DNA of 6,401 bases, from contig CAINXK010000261.1 in NCBI GenBank assembly GCA_903854805.1, forward strand, positions 1 through 6,401, written 5' to 3'. The notes under the pieces were generated by a model that saw nothing but the letters and a program-made list of their open reading frames with translations, made no database searches and was not told the DNA's origin. Below, one piece after another: positions 1 to 5,014 of the stretch. The DNA comes from an uncultured Anaerolineae bacterium. GTDB taxonomy: Bacteria; Chloroflexota; Anaerolineae; Anaerolineales; Villigracilaceae. Numbering within the stretch: the stretch's first letter is position 1; each line of letters starts with the position of its first letter. The position numbers were made by a program, and so were the translations under genes.

Positions 1-1200
1 AAGCAGAGTGGGCGCTCGATCAAAGTCAACCTGACTGACATCTCTCTCCCCTGCTACTACTCCCAAATCGATCCCCATGCTCGCTTTATTGCCAATGAAC
101 AATTACAAACTCTGGAACGCGTTGGTCTGGTTAAACTTGTCTGGATTCCTGGTGAAACTGGTCATTTGCTCGAAGCGGTTATCTTAAAAACAGAACGGGC
201 AGCGGATAACCTCGCAGCGGAACGGAACCTGTATCAACTTCTCCAGCGTTCAGCCAAAACTGACCAACGGTCCCATCTCGAAAACCTGTTGCTCGCCGAC
301 AAATTCCGTTTTGTTGATGACTGGCGCGCGCGGGCATTGCGCCAGGTTTTGATGAATCTCCGCGCCGGGAAATCTCCCGCGCCCTTTAGCTTGGCCGTTA
401 CTGATCTGGACACAGACTTGCTAACCGTTATGGAGGCTGTCTCCGCACTCCAGACAGAAACCCCCTACCGGGTTTTTAGCGTCCGTATTTTCAATGACAG
501 CAAGCGCCTAGAAGTGCTCAAAAACCAGCTCGTCAGCCTGGCCCGTCTCGGTAATCCGGAATGGAAACGTCTCCCCGCCGATGAAGTTTTACGCGAGCTC
601 AATCTGGTCGCCAACCCAAACTACCTGCTTCTGGCGGGAAACTGGCAGCTCACCGTCACCAGCGGCGAAATTCTCAGTCTTGGCGGCTTTCTCCCCGCCA
701 TTGGTTTCCCCGCCGCCCAAACAGCCAGTCTCCAAAGCGTTGAAATTCACGCCGAAGCCGTTTTGTGCATCGAAAACCTGACAACTTTTCATGAATTTAT
801 CAGGCACAACGGAACATATCATCCCGAAACGCAGCGGAGTGGACGCAGACCAGCCTATGCAACCATCTGTACTTACGGCAACCCATCCCCCGCTATCCGC
901 CGCATACTGCGCCTCGTCCCCGCTTCCATCCCTATCTACCACTGGTCGGATATTGATTATGGTGGATTCAACATTCTTAGTCAGCTACGCCGTTTTGTTG
1001 ATGAGCGGATCCAACTTTACTGCATGGACATCGCCACCCTCGACGCCAACTTCGAGCGTTCTCGCCCGCTCACAGTTTCTGACCGCGCGAACCTGAGAAA
1101 ATTGCTTTTTCGCCCTGAACTGTGTGATGTACGCCCGGTGATTGAGCACCTGCTCAAGCGTGGAGTCAAGCTCGAGCAGGAGGGTGTGGAAATCGTCTGA
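1..1200 (+). CDS. JetD-like DUF2220/TOPRIM-domain protein (5' end outside window)
   Basis: Frame 1 is open from base 1 to the TGA at 1198-1200 (399 residues), so the start lies upstream. The TTG at 166 is an internal Leu, because coding-like sequence continues before it. Residues ~1-60 look like a winged-helix-type segment ending in a 'Le..Glv.l.W' pattern. The C-terminal third is TOPRIM-like. Glu258 sits in 'CIENLTTF' after a hydrophobic strand (bases 772-774). Asp317-x-Asp319 sits in 'YHWSDIDYGGFNIL' (949-957), matching the 'GDlD..Gf.iL' signature of DUF2220. A 'LEQE' motif (391-394) lies near the C-terminus, as in JetD proteins. In the family, Glu and DxD coordinate metal, and JetD is the nuclease subunit of the Wadjet SMC-like anti-plasmid complex. 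All key acidic residues are present, so the domain looks intact. Whether it works with JetABC or alone cannot be seen here. The downstream SWIM gene follows after 33 bp and is probably co-transcribed. Confidence 0.8.
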   Translation, partial: KQSGRSIKVNLTDISLPCYYSQIDPHARFIANEQLQTLERVGLVKLVWIPGETGHLLEAVILKTERAADNLAAERNLYQLLQRSAKTDQRSHLENLLLADKFRFVDDWRARALRQVLMNLRAGKSPAPFSLAVTDLDTDLLTVMEAVSALQTETPYRVFSVRIFNDSKRLEVLKNQLVSLARLGNPEWKRLPADEVLRELNLVANPNYLLLAGNWQLTVTSGEILSLGGFLPAIGFPAAQTASLQSVEIHAEAVLCIENLTTFHEFIRHNGTYHPETQRSGRRPAYATICTYGNPSPAIRRILRLVPASIPIYHWSDIDYGGFNILSQLRRFVDERIQLYCMDIATLDANFERSRPLTVSDRANLRKLLFRPELCDVRPVIEHLLKRGVKLEQEGVEIV

Positions 1201-1233
1201 ATGATAAAATAGGGAATTTGCCCAAGGAGACCT

Positions 1234-3012
1234 ATGACGATCACACTGACTGAAAAACTTATCCATGATCAAGCAAATGACCGCAGTTACGAGCGCGGTC
1301 GTGAATACTATCTTGGCGGGACAATATTCAGTCCAGCTTGGCAAACCACGCCTGGCGGAATTGCGCTTACATCCAGGTGTTCCGGCAGCGGCGTTCACTA
1401 CTCTCTGCGTGTGGAATTGGATGAAAGCGGTATCATTTCGACTTCCTGCACCTGCTCGTATGATTTGGGCGGTGATTGCAAACATATTGTTGCGCTTCTA
1501 CTGAAATATCTTTACCAGCCTGAAAAATTTTCCGAACAAAAAAGTGTGCTCGATCTGCTCTCCAACCTGGATAAAGAAGCGCTTATCGTACTTATTACCC
1601 GTCTTGTAAAGCACAACCCTGATTTGTACGATGAGTTGGAATTGGCAATTCCTGTGGCTAAAGAGGCTGCCCAACCTAAAATTACTGTGAAGGTGGCGGT
1701 GACAGAAAAACGCCAAACCGATGTTTCCGAGCCGATGTATCGTAAACTGGTTCAAAAGATTTTCAAACAAAGTCGGCATTCGGATTATTACGATGATGAT
1801 GAGAGTGCTCCGGTCTATCTTGGCGATTTGAAGGAAACACTGGAAACTGCCACACAGGCTCTGGCTGCCGGTGATGCCGATGGTGCACTCATCATCCTGC
1901 GGGTTTTGTTTGAAGAAACTGTCGATGAATACGATGGCGAAATAGATTATGACGGTGATGTGGCCGGTTTTATTCAAGAGTTGGGAATGCCCTTGGCGGA
2001 GGCCATCCTGAGCGTAAATCTGGATGCTCAAGAGCGCGCAGAATTGCATGATTCCCTACAAGCAACCTACGATGAACTGGATGAATACGTTGAATCCGGC
2101 GAGTTGGATGTTATTTTTAGTGCACTTCGCTATGGATGGGATGCAAGCCCAGACAGCGAAGCGCAGGCAGAACATGATGAAGACGAGAATGAAGATGGCT
2201 GGATGGCTTTTTATGCTCTCCAACAAGCCCGCTTAAACATTCTTGAGCGGCAGGGCCGCATTGACGAATTCTTGCACCTGGCGCAAAAAGCGGATACTCA
2301 CCGCTATGTACTTAAATTGCTCCAAATTGGTCGCATGGATGACGCCATCGATGCCAGCCAAAAACTGATGAGTGCCAGCGCGATTCTGGATGTTTCCCAA
2401 AAACTGCGCACTGCTGGGCGGTTCGAAGCTGCCATCAATTTGGCCGAACGAGGACTGGCGTTAGGCGGTCAATTTGTCAATAAACTTGCCAACTGGTTGG
2501 CTCCGCTGGAAGAAGAACAGGGACGAAATGAGATTGCGCTGGCAGCTTATCGCGCCGCCTACGATGCGCAGCCAGCGATTAACTTGTATCGCCACATCAA
2601 ACGGCTGTCAGGAAAAGATTGGGAAAATCTGAGCCCGGCGCTGATTCAGAGAATCAACGAAGCACAAAACCCTGGAATACTGGCTGATATCCACCTTGAA
2701 GAACATAACTGGGATGCCGCAATCAGCCTGGCAGAAAAATACACCTGGTCTTCCAATTTGCTCGAAAAAGTATCCAACGCAGTGATTGCTTACCGCCCTG
2801 ATTGGGTGATAAACACCGCTCTCAAACAAGCCACCGGGCTGATTGCCCCAACTCAGAGCAAACTCTACCCTGCTGCAGCAACATGGCTGGCGTGTGCAAA
2901 GAAAGCCTATCAGCAGAAAGGTCAAATGGCTGAGTGGCAGGTTTACATCGTGCATTTGCGTACTGATTACGCGCGCCGCCCTGCACTGATGAAGGTAATT
3001 AAAGATTTGTAA
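1234..3012 (+). CDS. SWIM zinc-finger protein with helical TPR-like repeat body
   Basis: This is a 592-residue cytoplasmic protein. The ATG at 1234 is fixed by AAGGAG at 1224-1229, four bases upstream. Residues 18-30 (SYERGREYYLGGT) and the Cys72-x-Cys74-x7-Cys82-x-His84 signature ('SCTCSYDLGGDCKHIVALLL') define a SWIM domain, a small zinc-binding fold linked to DNA or protein binding. Residues ~104-140 form a helical segment common after SWIM domains ('LLSNLDKEALIVLI..LVKHNPDLYDEL'). From ~200 to the end the protein is almost all amphipathic helix, with TPR-like units such as 332-378 and 384-411 (GRFEAAINLAERGLAL). The C-terminus 'YPAAATWLACAKKAYQ..G..AEW' resembles the tail of many bacterial SWIM proteins. 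There are acidic patches at 184-190 and 309-321. No enzyme motif is visible. Bacterial SWIM proteins often lie next to SNF2-type ATPases, but here the visible neighbour is the TOPRIM gene. A nucleic-acid-binding scaffold role is inferred; the actual function is unknown. Confidence 0.88.
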   Translation: MTITLTEKLIHDQANDRSYERGREYYLGGTIFSPAWQTTPGGIALTSRCSGSGVHYSLRVELDESGIISTSCTCSYDLGGDCKHIVALLLKYLYQPEKFSEQKSVLDLLSNLDKEALIVLITRLVKHNPDLYDELELAIPVAKEAAQPKITVKVAVTEKRQTDVSEPMYRKLVQKIFKQSRHSDYYDDDESAPVYLGDLKETLETATQALAAGDADGALIILRVLFEETVDEYDGEIDYDGDVAGFIQELGMPLAEAILSVNLDAQERAELHDSLQATYDELDEYVESGELDVIFSALRYGWDASPDSEAQAEHDEDENEDGWMAFYALQQARLNILERQGRIDEFLHLAQKADTHRYVLKLLQIGRMDDAIDASQKLMSASAILDVSQKLRTAGRFEAAINLAERGLALGGQFVNKLANWLAPLEEEQGRNEIALAAYRAAYDAQPAINLYRHIKRLSGKDWENLSPALIQRINEAQNPGILADIHLEEHNWDAAISLAEKYTWSSNLLEKVSNAVIAYRPDWVINTALKQATGLIAPTQSKLYPAAATWLACAKKAYQQKGQMAEWQVYIVHLRTDYARRPALMKVIKDL

Positions 3013-3014
3013 TC

Positions 3015-3061
3015 CGAAAAGAAGCCGCCCTGCCAATCATCAGCTGGGCGGCTTCTTTTCG
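3015..3061 (+). terminator. Rho-independent terminator after the SWIM gene
   Basis: Bases 3016-3030 (GAAAAGAAGCCGCCC) are the exact reverse complement of 3046-3060 (GGGCGGCTTCTTTTC). C3015-G3061 adds a sixteenth pair. The loop is 15 nt (3031-3045). The stem has a GC-rich core (GCCGCCC/GGGCGGC), and its A-rich left arm and T-rich right arm put a TTCTTTT tract at the 3' side. The left arm starts three bases after the stop codon. Because the A and T tracts mirror each other, it could also stop transcription arriving from the right. It separates the TOPRIM-SWIM unit from the two-component operon. Confidence 0.9.
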
Positions 3062-3160
3062 TAAACTACGTCCATTGGTCGTCAACATGCCAAAAATGAC
3101 GTGGCTCATCTAGCGCAAAGTCGTTTTCTCTAAAAGAGGTGCAATGTTTTGTAAAAGTGC

Positions 3161-3237
3161 GAAAATCTCTGGCATGGGCTTTTCGGGTAGGTTGGGTTGT
3201 GGAAGACTTCAACCCTACTCGAAAAGCCCTGATTTTC
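3161..3237. repeat. Long imperfect inverted repeat in the 3013-3300 intergenic region
   Basis: Bases 3176-3191 (GGGCTTTTCGGGTAGG) pair with 3214-3229 (CCTACTCGAAAAGCCC) over 16 positions with a single G-U, around a loop of about 22 nt. An outer helix pairs GAAAATC (3161-3167) with GATTTTC (3231-3237). An asymmetric internal loop separates the two helices (8 nt left, 1 nt right). No T-run follows, so it is not a typical intrinsic terminator, and one already lies at 3015-3061. It ends about 22 bp before the -35 box of the response-regulator promoter. It could be a dispersed palindromic repeat (REP or MITE-like), a structured RNA, or a regulatory site; the sequence alone does not decide. The rest of the 288-bp gap holds only the terminator and the promoter. 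No convincing gene was seen on either strand. Confidence 0.65.
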
Positions 3238-3259
3238 TCAACTAATTTTGGCGAAGGTC

Positions 3260-3290
3260 TTGACAAAGGAATGACTTAGCAAAGTATAAT
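3260..3290 (+). promoter_or_regulatory. Consensus sigma-70-type promoter of the two-component operon
   Basis: TTGACA at 3260-3265 and TATAAT at 3285-3290 are perfect matches to the housekeeping -35 and -10 hexamers. The spacer is 19 bp, one or two longer than ideal, which may weaken the promoter or leave room for activation. Transcription should start near 3296-3298, only about 3-5 bases before the ATG at 3301. The resulting mRNA would be nearly leaderless, in line with the lack of any Shine-Dalgarno before that ATG. No clear tandem repeat typical of an OmpR-family operator was found around it. Confidence 0.75.
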
Positions 3291-3300
3291 TTCTCAAGAT

Positions 3301-4020
3301 ATGAGCGAAAATCAACTTACATTATTGCTAGTGGATGACGACCCAATAATCGCCGAAAGTCTCGGGCCTCTCCTGGAGCGCTCGGGTTTTCATGTATTGC
3401 TTGCTTCCAATGGCGAAGAAGCGTTGAAAAAAGTTCAATCGCATCATCCCGATGTGATTGTGATGGATGTGTTAATGCCGCGTATGAACGGGCGTGAGAC
3501 TTTGCGGCGAATGCGCAAAGCCAATATCTGGATTCCAACCATTTTACTGACCCAGGTGGGCGAGGCTTCTGAGCGTGCAACTGCTTTGGAAGAGGGCGCG
3601 GACGATTATCTCAACAAGCCGTTTCATTCACAGGAATTGTTGGCGCGCATTCATGCTGTGTTGCGACGTGCGCGCTCAGCCGGACAATCCCTTTTTTCGG
3701 CACGACGCCTCGTTTCTTTCGATCTGATATTGGACCGCCAATCTCGGCGTGCTTTTCTGGCTGATGAATCTCTTAACCTTACGCCGAAAGCTTTTGCTGT
3801 TCTCGAGTACCTGTTAACCCATCCTGATGAAGCCGTGAGTCGTGAAGAGTTACTTCGTTCAGTATGGGGCTGGGAATATCCCACAGGCACACGCACTGTG
3901 GACACGCGTATCAATGAATTACGCCGCGCGCTGAACGATGACGCGGTCTCTCCACGTTTTATTCAGACGTTGACAGGCGAGGGGTATATCTTCATCGCAC
4001 CTGTCAGGCAGGCGCCATGA
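3301..4020 (+). CDS. OmpR/PhoB-family DNA-binding response regulator
   Basis: This is a 239-residue transcription factor, normal length for the family. Receiver domain, residues ~6-125: acidic pocket Asp12-Asp14 in 'LLVDDDP', phospho-acceptor Asp56 in 'DVIVMDVLMPRMNG', switch Thr84 in 'ILLT', and Lys106 in 'DDYLNKPF'. A linker of about 10 residues leads to a winged-helix DNA-binding domain (~135-235). That domain shows 'LNLTPKAFAVLEYLLTHP', 'VSREELLRSVWG', recognition helix ~197-211 (GTRTVDTRINELRRAL) and the wing 'TLTGEGYIF'. All catalytic residues are present, so phosphorylation by the kinase encoded next is expected. The ATG at 3301 gives a complete receiver N-terminus, but no ribosome-binding site precedes it. 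The promoter at 3260-3290 implies leaderless translation. The gene overlaps the kinase gene by ATGA at 4017-4020. Its target genes are not known. Confidence 0.95.
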   Translation: MSENQLTLLLVDDDPIIAESLGPLLERSGFHVLLASNGEEALKKVQSHHPDVIVMDVLMPRMNGRETLRRMRKANIWIPTILLTQVGEASERATALEEGADDYLNKPFHSQELLARIHAVLRRARSAGQSLFSARRLVSFDLILDRQSRRAFLADESLNLTPKAFAVLEYLLTHPDEAVSREELLRSVWGWEYPTGTRTVDTRINELRRALNDDAVSPRFIQTLTGEGYIFIAPVRQAP

Positions 4021-4940
4021 AGCGGTTCAAATTCCTGATGCCCTTTGTTCCGCTTATTCTCGGCGCGCTCGCGTTGACTTTGCTGCCCCTGCTTGTCAAG
4101 CCCGAAATCATTGTTTCTTTTCGATTGGGATTGGGTGCGATCCTGTTTTTTAGCGGGTTGCTTCTCACGCTGTGGATTCAAGCCCTGGCAGTTGTTGTTT
4201 CGTTACGCGAGAAAAAAGCGCGCATCGAAATTGACGCCGCCATCCGCAATTACGAAGAGGAACATCGCCGTTTCATCCGCCGCCTTGACCATGAATTGAA
4301 AAACCCGCTAATGAGTTTGCAGGCTTCTTTGGAGAATCTACAAGTTGCAACCGACTTGAATGTACGCCGCAAAGTGGAGACGAATATTCAGCGCGTGCTG
4401 GAACGCCTCACGCATTTACTGCGCGACCTGCGTAAACTCTCTGAACTTGAAGAGAGCATGTTGGAACGCGAGTCTGTGGATATTCCTGAACTTATTGCGG
4501 AAATTCTTGAAGTTGTGCGTTCCATACCTGGACGCGAAGAGCGCCAGATCAATTTGCTCGTGACGCAAGTACCCACCCCTCCGCCGTCGGTGACGGGCGA
4601 CCGAGATTTGCTTGGTCTCAGCCTTTACAATCTTCTCGATAACGCGCTGAAATTCACGGTCCAGAATGAAGCCATTGAAATTCGGGTACGCGATAACAGC
4701 CGGTCGGTGGTCATAGAAGTGGCGGATGGCGGTTCTGGTATCCAGCTGGAAGAACAACAGAAAGTTTTTGAAGAGTTGTATCGCGGCGAGAATGCGCGTG
4801 CTGTGGAAGGCAGTGGCCTGGGGCTTTCGTTCGTGCGTCGGATTATTGCATTGCATCACGGGGAATTGACTTTGCGAAGCCGGCAGGATGAACAGCATGG
4901 CACGATATTTACCATCCGCCTGCCTGTTACCAAATTGTGA
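4017..4940 (+). CDS. Two-TM sensor histidine kinase (HisKA + HATPase_c)
   Basis: This 307-residue membrane kinase is the likely partner of the response regulator upstream. Two hydrophobic helices span ~7-27 and ~37-62, joined by only about eight residues. There is essentially no external sensor domain and no evident HAMP or PAS domain. A short charged helix (64-85) leads into HisKA, with phospho-acceptor His92 in 'RRLDHELKNPL'. The ATPase domain (~195-305) has an N box with Asn205 and Asn209 in 'LYNLLDNALKF', G1 'DGGSG' (237-241), an F-box region 'VFEELYRGENA', and G2 'GSGLGL' (265-270). All boxes look functional. The ATG lies inside the regulator's stop (ATGA, 4-bp overlap), which implies translational coupling and near-equal expression. 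Its own Shine-Dalgarno is weak. The architecture fits intramembrane-sensing kinases such as those answering envelope stress, but the stimulus cannot be read from the sequence. No terminator follows. Confidence 0.95.
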   Translation: MKRFKFLMPFVPLILGALALTLLPLLVKPEIIVSFRLGLGAILFFSGLLLTLWIQALAVVVSLREKKARIEIDAAIRNYEEEHRRFIRRLDHELKNPLMSLQASLENLQVATDLNVRRKVETNIQRVLERLTHLLRDLRKLSELEESMLERESVDIPELIAEILEVVRSIPGREERQINLLVTQVPTPPPSVTGDRDLLGLSLYNLLDNALKFTVQNEAIEIRVRDNSRSVVIEVADGGSGIQLEEQQKVFEELYRGENARAVEGSGLGLSFVRRIIALHHGELTLRSRQDEQHGTIFTIRLPVTKL

Positions 4941-4973
4941 CATGGCTGTGTTCCAGCAGTGACAGTCTTTCGG

Positions 4974-4979
4974 TATAAA
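4974..4979 (+). promoter_or_regulatory. Possible -10 element before the exported-protein gene
   Basis: TATAAA at 4974-4979 is a fair -10 hexamer and would start transcription near 4986, leaving a leader of about 29 nt before the ATG at 5015. The sequence 16-18 bp upstream (around 4950-4957) does not resemble TTGACA, so any promoter here is weak, activator-dependent or spurious. The 74-bp gap after the kinase gene holds no terminator, so read-through from the two-component operon is an alternative. Confidence 0.25.
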
Positions 4980-5004
4980 TGCTTCTGTATGGTGCAAAAT
5001 AAAA

Positions 5005-5010
5005 AAGGAG
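5005..5010 (+). promoter_or_regulatory. Ribosome binding site fixing the start of the exported-protein gene
   Basis: AAGGAG at 5005-5010 lies four bases (CAAA) before the ATG at 5015. The SWIM gene has the same motif and spacing (1224-1229, ATG 1234), which suggests this is the organism's usual arrangement. It settles the start of a gene that has no stop codon inside the window. Confidence 0.8.
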
Positions 5011-5014
5011 CAAA

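Noticed and set aside
166..168. TTG as the start of the JetD-like gene
   Set aside because: The same frame is open and coding-like back to base 1, with winged-helix-like residues before it, so the true start is outside the window.
1202..1210. TGATAAAAT as a -10 element for the SWIM gene
   Set aside because: No -35-like sequence lies at the right distance, and the 33-bp gap after the TOPRIM gene fits co-transcription better.
1498..2049. 183-codon reverse-strand ORF
   Set aside because: It is a shadow of the SWIM gene, produced by codon bias in the helical region.
3066..3266. 66-codon reverse-strand ORF in the intergenic region
   Set aside because: It begins with TTG inside the -35 box of the strong forward promoter, runs through both arms of the long inverted repeat, and shows no recognisable protein pattern or ribosome-binding site.
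3200..3300. Autoregulatory OmpR-type tandem operator
   Set aside because: Only CAAAG occurs twice (3264-3268 and 3280-3284), too short and spaced unlike the usual 10-11 bp tandem sites.
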